Below are positions 33,647-46,790 of a stretch of DNA of 64,000 bases, piece by piece; the stretch's first letter is position 1; every line of letters begins with the position of its first letter. Source of the DNA: Portunus trituberculatus. Taxonomy: Eukaryota > Arthropoda > Malacostraca > Decapoda > Portunidae. The stretch lies in NCBI RefSeq assembly GCF_017591435.1, contig NC_059303.1, forward strand, positions 1,905,949 through 1,969,948, read 5' to 3'. A program made the translations under genes and the position numbers. Under the pieces are notes generated by a model. The model did no database searches and was not told the origin of the DNA. It saw only the letters and a program-made list of their open reading frames with translations.

Positions 33647-34328
33647 GGGTTGGTCGTCTCTGAAAGGATATGGAAAGATGTAGGTGGTAACATCAGCGTA
33701 GGAGTGGTTAGGGCAAGAAGTTTGGTCAAGAAAATCATTAATGAATAATAGAAAGAAAGTGGCTTACAGGACAGAACCCTGAGGAACACCACTCTTAGTA
33801 GATTTAGGAGAAGAACAGTGGCCATCTACCATGGCTGCAATAGAATGGTTGGAAAAGAAACTTGAAATAAAGTTGCAGAGAGAAGAATAGAAACCGTAGG
33901 AGGGCAGTTTGGAAATCAAAGCTTTATGCCAGACTCTATCAAAAGCTTTTGATATGTCTAACATGACAGCAAAAGTTTCACCGAAATCTCTAAAAGAGAA
34001 TGACCAAGACTCAGTAAGGAAAGTCAGATCACCAGTAGAGCAACCTTGATGGAAGCCATACTGGTGATCAGATAGAAGATTGTGAAGTGACAGATGTTTA
34101 AAAATCTTCCTATTGAGAATAGATTAAAAACTTTAGACAAGCAAGAGATTAAAGCTATAGGATGGTAGTTTGAAGGGGTAGAACGGTCACCCTTTTTAGC
34201 AACAGGCTGAATGTAGGCAAACTTCCAGCAAGAAGAAAAGGTCAATAGGCATAGTTGAAAGAGTTTAGTCAGGCAAAGTGCAAGCACAGAACCATAGTTC
34301 TTGAGAACTACTGTTGACCCTCGCTTAA
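33647..34328 (-). mobile_element. J-family LINE, reverse transcriptase part (J1b)
   Basis: Minus-strand continuation of the J element split by the piggyBac insertion. RT pieces include CWKFAYIQPVAKKGDRSTPSNYHPIALIS-type sequence (34250-34140), LDISKAFDRVWHKALISKLP (33964 onward) and STKSGVPQGSVLSP. The YADD box reads as an altered SYAD-V-TTY region near 33690. Frames shift several times. The 5' boundary, near 34325, carries TTGACCCTCGCTTAA, resembling a Tigger terminus, and is cut by B4. Confidence 0.78.
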
Positions 34329-36560
34329 AATGATGATATAAGATATAAGTGCCCATTGGGAAAAAGTGACCATGTAATATTAGAAATAGATATAGAAAAG
34401 GGAAAGGAAGATAGAGACGATTCATACAAAGGAGACCGATTAAACTACAGAAAGGCTGATATTGAGAATCTCAGGAACTATTTTAGAAAATGTAAACTGG
34501 GAGGAGATGGAAAACTCAGAGACGATGCAAGAGAAGTATAACTTATTTTTGGAAATATATAAAACAGGAGTCAGGGAATATGTCCCAAAATATAGACCTA
34601 AAGAAGAAGGAAAGAAAGATTGGTTTAATGCAAGGTGTGCTAGGGCAAAGGAGAAAAGAGATGGAGCATGGAAAAGATGGAGGAGAAATAGAAATCCAAC
34701 AAATAAGGAAAACTTCAAGGCAGCGAGAGATGAATATGTTAAGGTAAGGAAGGAAAAGGAAAAGAACTTTGAAAAGGACATTGTCGAAAAATGTAAGGAG
34801 CAACCAAAATTGTTCTATAGATTCATAAATGGAAAAATTAGACAAAGAGAAACAATAGAAAGGTTAAAAGGAGAGAACGGGATGGTGGAAGACCCAAAAA
34901 CTATGGCAGAACTATTAAATAATAAATTCCAGGAGGTCTTTACTAATATAAATTTGAAAGGCCACAGGGTAATAGAGAGACAGTATATTTGAAAGAGATT
35001 AAAGTAACCAAGCTTGAAATAAAAGAATTAATGAAGGAACTGGATGAAGACAAGGCAATGGGACCAGATGAAGTCTCAGGCAGAATACTGAAAGAATGTA
35101 GGGAAGAACTAGCAAGTCCTATATACAACATCATAAAATGCTCAATAGAAAATGGAACAGTACCAGTAGAATGGAAAAGAGCTGAGGTGGTTCCCATATA
35201 TAAGAGTGGAAGGAAGGAAGAACCTTTAAATTACAGACCGGTATCACTAACTAGTGTAATATGCAAGATGTGAAAGAATAATAAAGAAACAATGGATCAA
35301 GTTCCTTGAAGACAACAAATTAATATCAAATAGCCAATTTGGTTTTAGAAAAGACGGTCTTGTGTAACTAATTTACTGAGTTTCTATTCTAGAATAGTTG
35401 ATAGAGTACAAGAGAGAGGGATGAGTTGACTGTATTCATTTGGATTTAAAAAAGGCGTTTGACAAAGTGCCACATGCAAGATTACTATGGAAGTTAGAGG
35501 AGAAGGGTGGCTTAAAAGGAAGCACATTGAGATGGATAGAAAATTATTTGAGGGGGAGAGAAATAAGGACGGTAGTTAAAGATATGAAGTCCAAGTGGAG
35601 AGCAGTAGAAAGTGGAGTGCCACAGGGTCAGTATTGGCACCAATACTTTTCCTCATTTATATTAACGACATGCCAGAAGGAGTGAACAGCTACATAAATC
35701 TGTTTGCAGATGATACGAAACTGCAGAGTTATAAAGCAAAAAGAGGATTGTGAAATACTGCAAGAAGACCTAAATAAGATATGGGAATGGAGCAAAAAAT
35801 GGGAAATGGAATTCAATGTGAACAAAAGCCATGTCATGGAAATGGGAAAGAGTGAAAGACAACCCGTGGGAATCTATAAGATGGGAGATGGAGTAGAACT
35901 GGAGAAAGTAAAAAAGGAAAAGGACTTAGGAGTGACGATGGAAGAAAACAATCAACCAGTAAGCCATATTGATAGAATTTTTAGAGAAACATATAATTTG
36001 CTAAGGAATATTGGATTAGCATTTCACCACATAGACAAAGAAATGATGAAGAAATTGATAAGTACTTTAATAAGACCCAGATTGGAATATGCAGGAGTAG
36101 TGTGGACCCCTTATAAAAAGAAACACAAGGAAATTGGAGAGACTACAAAAAATGGCTATAAGAATGGTTCCAGAATTTGAAGGGATGACATATGAGGAGA
36201 GACTAAAGGCTATGGATCTACCAACCCTGGAACAAAGAAGGGAGAGAGGAGACCTGATACAAGTTTTTAAATTGATGAACGGAATGGACCAAGTGGATAA
36301 TGAGAAACTGATCCTGAGAGAAGAATATGACATTCGAAGCACAAGATCGCATAGTAAAAAGCTGAGAAAAGGAAGATGTCTGAGAGATGTTAAAAAATAT
36401 AGTTTCCCACAAAGATGTATTGAGACGTGGAACAGTATAAATGAAGAAGTAGTGTCTGCAACGAGTGTGCATACTTTTAAAGTAAGATTGGATAAGTGTA
36501 GATATGGAGACGGGCCACACGAGCATAAAGCCCAGGCCCTGTAAAACTACAACTAGGTAA

Positions 36561-36562
<2 letters not shown>
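34329..36562 (+). mobile_element. CR1/L2-like LINE, copy B4, 5'-truncated
   Basis: Starts at the end of the endonuclease domain (GKSDHVILEIDIEKGKED) and continues through the linker (34462-34992), RT (LNYRPVSLTSVICKM, LDLKKAFDKVPHARL, LFADDT near 35700) and C-terminal part (36134-36544), ending RYGDG and CTAGGTAAATA plus (CA)n. Active-site FADD is retained, but frameshifts near 35270, 35365, 35630 and 35730 break the RT. Closest to B2 and B3. Unlike most chain copies its 5' end does not abut (CA)n. Confidence 0.88.

Positions 36563-36635
<73 letters not shown>
36563..36635. repeat. (CA)n tail of B4, junction with A3
   Basis: 73 bp of pure (CA)n; A3 begins at the next base inside its endonuclease sequence. 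Confidence 0.95.
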
Positions 36636-36639
<4 letters not shown>

Positions 36640-39316
36640 GTAGGTAAGATGGGAGGAGGAGTGATGTTGCTGGTTAAAAAGATATAAAGGTGGATCAAGT
36701 GAAAAAGGTATGGGAAAGGCAGAAGTGCTAAAGATCAGAGCAGAAACTAATGAAGGAAAAAGAGGCACTACATAGTGGTGTACGTACCACCTAAGACAAA
36801 TGCATGGTCAGTACAGGAATATGAAGAAATGATAAGTGATACAGGAACATGTCTGGAAGAAATGTTGGGTGGCTGTGAACGAACTATAATGATGGGAGAT
36901 TTTAATTGTAAAGAGGTGTGTTGGGAGGACTGGTCAATGGAAGGATCAGAGACAACATGGGGAAATACACTATTGACACTGGCAATGGAAAATGTGTTAA
37001 CTCAGTGGGTCAAAGAAGATACTAGGTTTGGAGGAGAGGGAGCATCGTCAAGACTGGACTTGGTCTTTAGTACAGAGCCAATGGTCATTGAGGAGATGAG
37101 GGTGGAGTGCCCTTTAGCAAAGAGTGATCATGCAGTTTTGGAGTTCAAGGTGATAGACGAAGAGAAATCTAGAAGAAATGAAGAATATAAAGTGGGAAGA
37201 TGGAATTATGCCAAGACAGATTTTGGAAACCTAAAGAAATTCTTTCAAGAGACAAATTGATGAAATTCAAGAGTGCTAAGGAGCAAATGAAAAGTGGAAG
37301 GAATTTATAAAAATATACAAAGAAGGTGAGAAAAATTTGTACCAATAAGACAACATAGAGAAGTTGGAAAGCAGGACTGGTTTAACGATAGATGTGAAAA
37401 GGCTAGAACAAGAAAAGAGGATGCATGGAAGAGGTGGAGAAGGAAAAGACGGATTAAGCAGTGGAAAGTTACAAAAGAGCAAGAAATGAATATGTGTTGA
37501 TTAGAAGAGAAGAAAGAAAGAAACAAGAAAAGGATATAATTGATAAATGTAAAGACCAACCAAGGCTTTTTTACAGACATGTGAACAACAACATCAAAAA
37601 TAGAGAAAGTATTGAAAGTTTAGAAGTAAATGGAGTATACAGTGAAGATCCCAGGAAATGGCAGAGGCTATGAATGGATGCTTTCGGAAGGTATTCACAA
37701 AGGAGACTGCTTTTGACAAACCACTGGTAATGGAACAGAAAGGGATTATGAAGGAGTTTCAAGTAACGGTGGAGGAGATCAAGAACATGATGGGGAGTTT
37801 AGAAGTGAGAAAAGCTGTGGGACCTGATGGGGTATCAGGATGGATTTTAAGAGAATGCAGGAGCAATTGGCAGAAAAAGTTTGTGAAGTAATTGATGCCT
37901 CATTAAGGGAAGGTGTAGTGCCCCAAGACTGGAAAAGAGCTAACATTGTCCCAATCTATAAATCAGGTAACAAGAGAGACCCATTGAACTATAGACCAGT
38001 GTCACTTACAAGTGTGGTAGCTAAGATGTGTGAGAGGGTGGTGAAGACTAGATGGACAGACTTCTTGGAGAAAATGACATACTTTGTGAGTGTCAATTTG
38101 GTTTTAGGAAAGGGCGTTCATGCACGACAAACCTGATATGTTACTATTCGAGGGTGATAGATGTAATACAGGAAAGAGATGGTTGGGCTGATGGAATATA
38201 TCTGGATTTAAAAAAGGCCTTTGATAAGGTACCACACCAGAGACTGATCTGGAAACTTGAAATGGTAGGAGGAGTGCATGGCAGTTTACTAAAATGGATG
38301 GAAGACTTTTGGTAGGAAGAGAAATGAGAACAATAATTAAGGACAGACCATCAGAATGGGGATTGGTGGAGAGTGGAGTTCCACAGGGATCAGTGTTGGC
38401 ACCAGTAATGTTCGCAGTCTACATAAATGACATGGTGGATGGGGTGTCCAGTTATGTGAGCCTATTTGCAGACGATGCAAAATTGTTAAGAAAAGTGAGA
38501 TGTGACAAAGATTGCGAACTACTCCAGGAAGACTTGGACAGAATATGGAAATGGAGCTGTACATGGCAAATGGAGTTCAACACGACAAAATGCAAGAAAA
38601 TAGAGTTTGGCAAGAGTGAAAGAAGAATCAGGAGTATGTACAAGATAGGAAATGAAGACATAAAACCAGTCATGAAGAAAAGACCTTGGGGTGACAATTA
38701 CCAATGACCTATCGCCAGAGAGACATATAAACAAAATAATTGGAGAAGTATTGAACTTATTGAGGAACATAAGAGTGGCGTTCAGATATCTAGATGAAGA
38801 AATGATGAAGAAAATAATTACTGCAATGATAAGACCGAGGCTTGAATATGCAACAATACAGTGGGCTCCGAACTTAAAGAAACACATAAGGAAACTAGAG
38901 AAAGTACAGAGGGCTGCAACGAAAATGGTGCCTGACTTAAGAGATTTGACTTATGAAGACAGACTGAAAAGAATGCAACTTCCAACCCTGGAAAACAGAA
39001 GAGAAAGGGGAGACCTGATAGCAATATACAGAGTGATGATTGGCATGGAAAAATGGATAGGGAAGATCTGTGTATGTGGAATGGAAGAATGTCGAGAGGG
39101 CATGGGAAAAACTAAAATGGCCACTTATAGGAGAGATGTGAAAATATAGCTTCCTCATAGAAGGGTGGAAGCATGGAATAGTTTAGACGTGGAAGTGGTC
39201 AACGCAAGGAATATTCATGATTTTAAGAAAAGCTGGACATTAATAGATATGGAGACGGGACAACACGAGCATAGCTCTTTTCCGTATGTTACAATTAGGT
39301 AAATACAATTAGGTAA

Positions 39317-39317
<1 letters not shown>
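36636..39317 (+). mobile_element. CR1/L2-like LINE, copy A3, 5'-truncated
   Basis: Begins in the endonuclease (VGKMGGGVM) and has VVYVPPKTNAWSVQEYEEM, MMGDFNCKEVCWEDW, AKSDHAVLEFKV (36775-37260), the linker, RT (37658-38700) with LFADDAKLLRK, and the C-terminal region to the tail with two AATTAGGTAAATAC units. Broken in several frames, including after MDGRLLVGREMRT (38294) and at KKRPWGDNYQ (38690). Almost identical to the corresponding part of A4 and A5. Confidence 0.9.

Positions 39318-39380
<63 letters not shown>
39318..39380. repeat. (CA)n tail of A3, junction with A4
   Basis: 63 bp of pure (CA)n directly between the A3 tail signature and the first base of A4. Confidence 0.95.
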
Positions 39381-39383
<3 letters not shown>

Positions 39384-42300
39384 GGAAAAGAGCGCTTATG
39401 TGAAGAAAATTCTGGAGTTAGAAGGTAAAATTGAAAACTGTTTGAAAAGTATGAGGGCCTGGAAACGAGTTATGACAATGTAAAGAAAGACTGTGCCGAT
39501 ATGAAGAAGGAAAATGCAGCACTGAAAGAGGAAGTTAAGCTAATTAAAGTGAATTGCGAAAATGTGGAGAATCTCTAGGAAAAGTGATGGAGAAGCAGGC
39601 TGAATGGAAAAAGTCAGGAAGTGGAAAGAAAGGAGGTAAATTACAAAGTTGCAAGTCTGGAAAAGGAAATCAAAGAGTCAGGGAGAAAACTTTGGGCCTT
39701 GCTGAAATTATAGATCAACAGATCATAGAAGAGAAGATAGCTGAGAAAGTGGTGAAGGTTATTAAGTCAAATGAGACATTGGTGAGGGAAACTGTAGACA
39801 AAAAGAGATGTGTGGTGATATTTGGTGTGGAGGAGGATAAGACACCGAGTAAAATGGAGAGAGAGAAAACATAAAAAGGTGATAAATAATATCATTAATG
39901 TGGTGCAAGAGGAGGAAAAGACCTAGTACAAGAAATAGAGGACTTCCATAGAATTGGAAAGTTCACAAGAGAAGGTATGAGGCCAATAAGAATCAAACTT
40001 AAGTCACAAAAGGATGTAGATGAATTGGTGGAGAAGTCATGGAGGCTAGCCCAGCAGGAAACAACAAGGAAGATTTGGTTGAGAAGAGATCTCGGTGAAA
40101 AGGAAAGAGAAATGTTAAATGAGTTGAGAAAGGAGGCTTTGAAAAAAATGAAGAGAGGACAGAAGAGGAGAAGAAAGAGTTTTTCTGGAGAATCTTGGAT
40201 ATGAGACTGAGGAAGTGGTTCATAACCCAGAAAAGTACAGCAAGAAAGGACTAAAGAAACTTACATATGAGCGAAATGTAATGTATTCCAACATAAATGG
40301 AGTGATATCGGGATTTTAGAACTCAACGATTACTTGAGGGACAAGAACCCAGATATTGTGGGTCTTACTGAAACAAAACTGAGAGAGGAGAAGACCTGAT
40401 GAAGGTTGGAGAAGGAAATATAACGTTTGGAAAAGAAATAGAGTAGGTAAGATGGGAGGAGGAGTGATGTTGCTGGTTAAAAAGATATAAAGGTGGATCA
40501 AGTGAAAAAGGTATGGGAAAGGCAGAAGTGCTAAAGATCAGAGCAGAAACTAATGAAGGAAAAAGAGGCACTACATAGTGGTGTACGTACCACCTAAGAC
40601 AAATGCATGGTCAGTACAGGAATATGAAGAAATGATAAGTGATACAGGAACATGTCTGGAAGAAATGTTGGGTGGCTGTGAACGAACTATAATGATGGGA
40701 GATTTTAATTGTAAAGAGGTGTGTTGGGAGGACTGGTCAATGGAAGGATCAGAGACAACATGGGGAAATACACTATTGACACTGGCAATGGAAAATGTGT
40801 TAACTCAGTGGGTCAAAGAAGATACTAGGTTTGGAGGAGAGGGAGCATCGTCAAGACTGGACTTGGTCTTTAGTACAGAGCCAATGGTCATTGAGGAGAT
40901 GAGGGTGGAGTGCCCTTTAGCAAAGAGTGATCATGCAGTTTTGGAGTTCAAGGTGATAGACGAAGAGAAATCTAGAAGAAATGAAGAATATAAAGTGGGA
41001 AGATGGAATTATGCCAAGACAGATTTTGGAAACCTAAAGAAATTCTTTCAAGAGACAAATTGATGAAATTCAAGAGTGCTAAGGAGCAAATGAAAAGTGG
41101 AAGGAATTTATAAAATATACAAAGAAGGTGAGAAAAATTTGTACCAATAAGACAACATAGAGAAGTTGGAAAGCAGGACTGGTTTAACGATAGATGTGAA
41201 AAGGCTAGAACAAGAAAAGAGGATGCATGGAAGAGGTGGAGAAGGAAAAGACGGATTAAGCAGTGGAAAGTTACAAAAGAGCAAGAAATGAATATGTGTT
41301 GATTAGAAGAGAAGAAAGAAAGAAACAAGAAAAGGATATAATTGATAAATGTAAAGACCAACCAAGGCTTTTTACAGACATGTGAACAACAACATCAAAA
41401 ATAGAGAAAGTATTGAAAGTTTAGAAGTAAATGGAGTATGCAGTGAAGATCCCAGGAAATGGCAGAGGCTATGAATGGATGCTTTCGGAAGGTATTCACA
41501 AAGGAGACTGCTTTTGACAAACCACTGGTAATGGAACAGAAAGGGATTATGAAGGAGTTTCAAGTAACTGTGGAGGAGATCAAGAACATGATGGGGAGTT
41601 TAGAAGTGAGAAAAGCTGTGGGACCTGATGGGGTATCAGGATGGATTTTAAGAGAATGCAGGAGCAATTGGCAGAAAAAGTTTGTGAAGTAATTGATGCC
41701 TCATTAAGGGAAGGTGTAGTGCCCCAAGACTGGAAAAGAGCTAACATTGTCCCAATCTATAAATCAGGTAACAAGAGAGACCCATTGAACTATAGACCAG
41801 TGTCACTTACAAGTGTGGTAGCTAAGATGTGTGAGAGGGTGGTGAAGAATAGATGGACAGACTTCTTGGAGAAAATGACATACTTTGTGAGTGTCAATTT
41901 GGTTTTAGAAAGGGCGTTCATGCACGACAAACCTGATATGTTACTATTCGAGGGTGATAGATGTAATACAGGAAAGAGATGGTTGGGCTGATGGAATATA
42001 TCTGGATTTAAAAAAGGCCTTTGATAAGGTACCACACCAGAGACTGATCTGGAAACTTGAAATGGTAGGAGGAGTGCATGGCAGTTTACTAAAATGGATG
42101 GAAGACTTTTGGTAGGAAGAGAAATGAGAACAATAATTAAGGACAGACCATCAGAATGGGGATTGGTGGAGAGTGGAGTTCCACAGGGATCAGTGTTGGC
42201 ACCAGTAATGTTCGCAGTCTACATAAATGACATGGTGGATGGGGTGTCCAGTTATGTGAGCCTATTTGCAGACGATGCAAAATTGTTAAGAAAAGTGAGA

Positions 42301-43117
42301 TGTGACAAAGATTGCGAACTACTCCAGGAAGACTTGGACAGAATATGGAAATGGAGCTGTACATGGCAAATGGAGTTCAACACGACAAAATGCAAGAAAA
42401 TAGAGTTTGGCAAGAGTGAAAGAAGAATCAGGAGTATGTACAAGATAGGAAATGAAGACATAAAACCAGTCATGAAGAAAAGACCTTGGGGTGACAATTA
42501 CCAATGACCTATCGCCAGAGAGACATATAAACAAAATAATTGGAGAAGTATTGAACTTATTGAGGAACATAAGAGTGGCGTTCAGATATCTAGATGAAGA
42601 AATGATGAAGAAAATAATTACTGCAATGATAAGACCGAGGCTTGAATATGCAACAATACAGTGGGCTCCGAACTTAAAGAAACACATAAGGAAACTAGAG
42701 AAAGTACAGAGGGCTGCAACAAAAATGGTGCCTGACTTAAGAGATTTGACTTATGAAGACAGACTGAAAAGAATGCAACTTCCAACCCTGGAAAACAGAA
42801 GAGAAAGGGGAGACCTGATAGCAATATACAGAGTGATGATTGGCATGGAAAAATGGATAGGGAAGATCTGTGTATGTGGAATGGAAGAATGTCGAGAGGG
42901 CATGGGAAAAACTAAAATGGCCACTTATAGGAGAGATGTGAAAAATATAGCTTCCTCATAGAAGGGTGGAAGCATGGAATAGTTTAGACGTGGAAGTGGT
43001 CAACGCAAGGAATATTCATGATTTTAAGAAAAGCTGGACATTAATAGATATGGAGACGGGACAACACGAGCATAGCTCTTTTCCGTATGTTACAATTAGG
43101 TAAATACAATTAGGTAA

Positions 43118-43118
<1 letters not shown>
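39381..43118 (+). mobile_element. CR1/L2-like LINE, copy A4
   Basis: Starts at the ORF1-internal MEKSAYVKKILELEGKIENC segment right after (CA)n, so it lacks the leader. ORF1-like coiled coil (39554-39874) and the RNA-binding-like module with IRIKLKSQKDVDELVEKSW (39977-40204), endonuclease (40578-41063), linker, RT (41459-42500) and C-terminal part follow. It shares the same frameshifts as A3 and A5 at most positions (for example the stops after QETN at 41063 and after MEDFW at 42115). Not functional. Confidence 0.9.

Positions 43119-43157
<39 letters not shown>
43119..43157. repeat. (CA)n tail of A4, junction with A5
   Basis: 39 bp of (CA)n between the A4 tail and the extreme 5' sequence of A5 (GGAGGTGGTCGCTGAGCTC). 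Confidence 0.92.
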
Positions 43158-43160
<3 letters not shown>

Positions 43161-46100
43161 GGTGGTCGCTGAGCTCAGAGCAGAAGTTAAGCTAATTAAA
43201 GTGAATTGCGAAAATGTGGAGAATCTCTAGGAAAAGTGATGGAGAAGCAGGCTGAATGGAAAAAAAGTCAGGAAGTGGAAAGAAAGGAGGTAAATTACAA
43301 AGTTGCAAGTCTGGAAAAGGAAATCAAAGAGTCTGGGGAGAAAACTTTGGGCCTTGCTGAAATTATAGATCAACAGATCATAGAAGAGAAGATTGCTGAG
43401 AAAGTGGTGAAGGTTATTAAGTCAAATGAGACATTGGTGAGGGAAACTGTAGACAAAAAGAGATGTGTGGTGATATTTGGTGTGGAGGAGGATAAGACAC
43501 CGAGTAAAATGGAGAGAGAGAAAACATAAAAAGGTGATAAATAATATCATTAATGTGGTGCAGGAGGAGGAAAAGACCTAGTACAAGAAATAGAGGACTT
43601 CCATAGAATTGGAAAGTTCACAAGAGAAGGTATGAGGCCAATAAGAATCAAACTTAAGTCACAAAAGGATGTAGATGAATTGGTGGAGAAGTCATGGAGG
43701 CTAGCCCAGCAGGAAACAACAAGGAAGATTTGGTTGAGAAGAGATCTCGGTGAAAAGGAAAGAGAAATGTTAAATGAGTTGAGAAAGGAGGCTTTGAAAA
43801 AAATGAAGAGAGGACAGAAGAGGAGAAGAAAGAGTTTTTCTGGAGAATCTTGGATATGAGACTGAGGAAGTGGTTCATAACCCAGAAAAGTACAGCAAGA
43901 AAGGACTAAAGAAACTTACATATGAGCGAAATGTAATGTATTCCAACATAAATGGAGTGATATCGGGATTTTAGAACTCAACGATTACTTGAGGGACAAG
44001 AACCCAGATATTGTGGGTCTTACTGAAACAAAACTGAGAGAGGAGAAGACCTGATGATGGTTGGAGAAGGGAAATATAACGTTTGGAAAAGAAATAGAGT
44101 AGGTAAGATGGGAGGAGGAGTGATGTTGCTGGTTAAAAAAGATATAAAGGTGGATCAAGTGAAAAAGGTATGGGAAAGGCAGAAGTGCTAAAGATCAGAG
44201 CAGAAACTAATGAAGGAAAAAGAGGCACTACATAGTGGTGTACGTACCACCTAAGACAAATGCATGGTCAGTACAGGAATATGAAGAAATGATAAGTGAT
44301 ACAGGAACATGTCTGGAAGAAATGTTGGGTGGCTGTGAACGAACTATAATGATGGGAGATTTTAATTGTAAAGAGGTGTGTTGGGAGGACTGGTCAATGG
44401 AAGGATCAGAGACAACATGGGAAATACACTATTGACACTGGCAATGGAAAATGTGTTAACTCAGTGGGTCAAAGAAGATACTAGGTTTGGAGGAGAGGGA
44501 GCATCGTCAAGACTGGACTTGGTCTTTAGTACAGAGCCAATGGTCATTGAGGAGATGAGGGTGGAGTGCCCTTTAGCAAAGAGTGATCATGCAGTTTTGG
44601 AGTTCAAGGTGATAGATGAAGAGAAATCTAGAAGAAATGAAGAATATAAAGTGGGAAGATGGAATTATGCCAAGACAGATTTTGGAAACCTAAAGAAATT
44701 CTTTCAAGAGACAAATTGGATGAAATTCAAGAGTGCTAAGGAGCAAATGAAAAGTGGAAGGAATTTATAAAAATATACAAAGAAGGTGAGAAAAATTTGT
44801 ACCAATAAGACAACATAGAGAAGTTGGAAAGCAGGACTGGTTTAACGATAGATGTGAAAAGGCTAGAACAAGAAAAGAGGATGCATGGAAGAGGTGGAGA
44901 AGGAAAAGACGGATTAAGCAGTGGGAAAGTTACAAAAGAGCAAGAAATGAATATGTGTTGATTAGAAGAGAAGAAAGAAAGAAACAAGAAAAGGATATAA
45001 TTGATAAATGTAAAGACCAACCAAGGCTTTTTACAGACATGTGAACAACAACATCAAAAATAGAGAAAGTATTGAAAGTTTAGAAGTAAATGGAGTATGC
45101 AGTGAAGATCCCAGGAAATGGCAGAGGCTATGAATGGATGCTTTCGGAAGGTATTCACAAAGGAGACTGCTTTTGACAAACCACTGGTAATGGAACAGAA
45201 AGGGATTATGAAGGAGTTTCAAGTAACTGTGGAGGAGATCAAGAACATGATGGGGAGTTTAGAAGTGAGAAAAGCTGTGGGACCTGATGGGGTATCAGGA
45301 TGGATTTTAAGAGAATGCAGGAGCAATTGGCAGAAAAAGTTTGTGAAGTAATTGATGCCTCATTAAGGGAAGGTGTAGTGCCCCAAGACTGGAAAAGAGC
45401 TAACATTGTCCCAATCTATAAATCAGGTAACAAGAGAGACCCATTGAACTATAGACCAGTGTCACTTACAAGTGTGGTAGCTAAGATGTGTGAGAGGGTG
45501 GTGAAGAATAGATGGACAGACTTCTTGGAGAAAAATGACATACTTTGTGAGTGTCAATTTGGTTTTAGAAAAGGGCGTTCATGCACGACAAACCTGATAT
45601 GTTACTATTCGAGGGTGATAGATGTAATACAGGAAAGAGATGGTTGGGCTGATGGAATATATCTGGATTTAAAAAGGCCTTTGATAAGGTACCACACCAG
45701 AGACTGATCTGGAAACTTGAAATGGTAGGAGGAGTGCATGGCAGTTTACTAAAATGGATGGAAGACTTTTGGTAGGAAGAGAAATGAGAACAATAATTAA
45801 GGACAGACCATCAGAATGGGGATTGGTGGAGAGTGGAGTTCCACAGGGATCAGTGTTGGCACCAGTAATGTTCGCAGTCTACATAAATGACATGGTGGAT
45901 GGGGTGTCCAGTTATGTGAGCCTATTTGCAGACGATGCAAAATTGTTAAGAAAAGTGAGATGTGACAAAGATTGCGAACTACTCCAGGAAGACTTGGACA
46001 GAATATGGAAATGGAGCTGTACATGGCAAATGGAGTTCAACACGACAAAATGCAAGAAAATAGAGTTTGGCAAGAGTGAAAGAAGAATCAGGAGTATGTA

Positions 46101-46780
46101 CAAGATAGGAAATGAAGACATAAAACCAGTCATGAAGAAAAAGACCTTGGGGTGACAATTACCAATGACCTATCGCCAGAGAGACATATAAACAAAATAA
46201 TTGGAGAAGTATTGAACTTATTGAGGAACATAAGAGTGGCGTTCAGATATCTAGATGAAGAAATGATGAAGAAAATAATTACTGCAATGATAAGACCGAG
46301 GCTTGAATATGCAACAATACAGTGGGCTCCGAACTTAAAGAAACACATAAGGAAACTAGAGAAAGTACAGAGGGCTGCAACAAAATGGTGCCTGACTTAA
46401 GAGATTTGACTTATGAAGACAGACTGAAAAGAATGCAACTTCCAACCCTGGAAAACAGAAGAGAAAGGGAGACCTGATAGCAATATACAGAGTGATGATT
46501 GGCATGGAAAAATGGATAGGGAAGATCTGTGTATGTGGAATGGAAGAATGTCGAGAGGGCATGGGAAAAACTAAAATGGCCACTTATAGGAGAGATGTGA
46601 AAAATATAGCTTCCTCATAGAAGGGTGGAAGCATGGAATAGTTTAGACGTGGAAGTGGTCAACGCAAGGAATATTCATGATTTTAAGAAAAAGCTGGACA
46701 TTAATAGATATGGAGACGGGACAACACGAGCATAGCTCTTTTCCCGTATGTTACAATTAGGTAAATACAATTAGGTAAAT
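43158..46780 (+). mobile_element. CR1/L2-like LINE, copy A5, with 5' internal deletion
   Basis: The first 26 bases match the extreme 5' leader of A1 (reverse complement near 31340-31365). The sequence then jumps at about 43184 to the middle of ORF1 (AGAAGTTAAGCTAATTAAAG), deleting the ORF1 start. The coiled coil, RNA-binding-like module, endonuclease (44235-44770), RT (45118-46155; LNYRPVSLTSVVAKMCER, FGFRKGRSCTTN, LFADDAK) and C-terminal part follow. Several frameshifts differ from A4, mainly in homopolymers. The linker is slightly less broken than in A3 and A4 (TNWMKFKSAKEQ retained). Confidence 0.9.
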
Positions 46781-46790
46781 ACACACACAC
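46781..46790. repeat. short (CA)n tail of A5, junction with A6
   Basis: Ten bases of (AC)n follow the A5 signature; A6 starts with AATAGAGAAAG. Confidence 0.8.

Noticed and set aside
36563..43157. Regularly spaced (CA)n runs as a possible CRISPR-like or satellite array
   Set aside because: The spacers are LINE copies of kilobase size, the repeats are simple dinucleotides, and the genome is eukaryotic.
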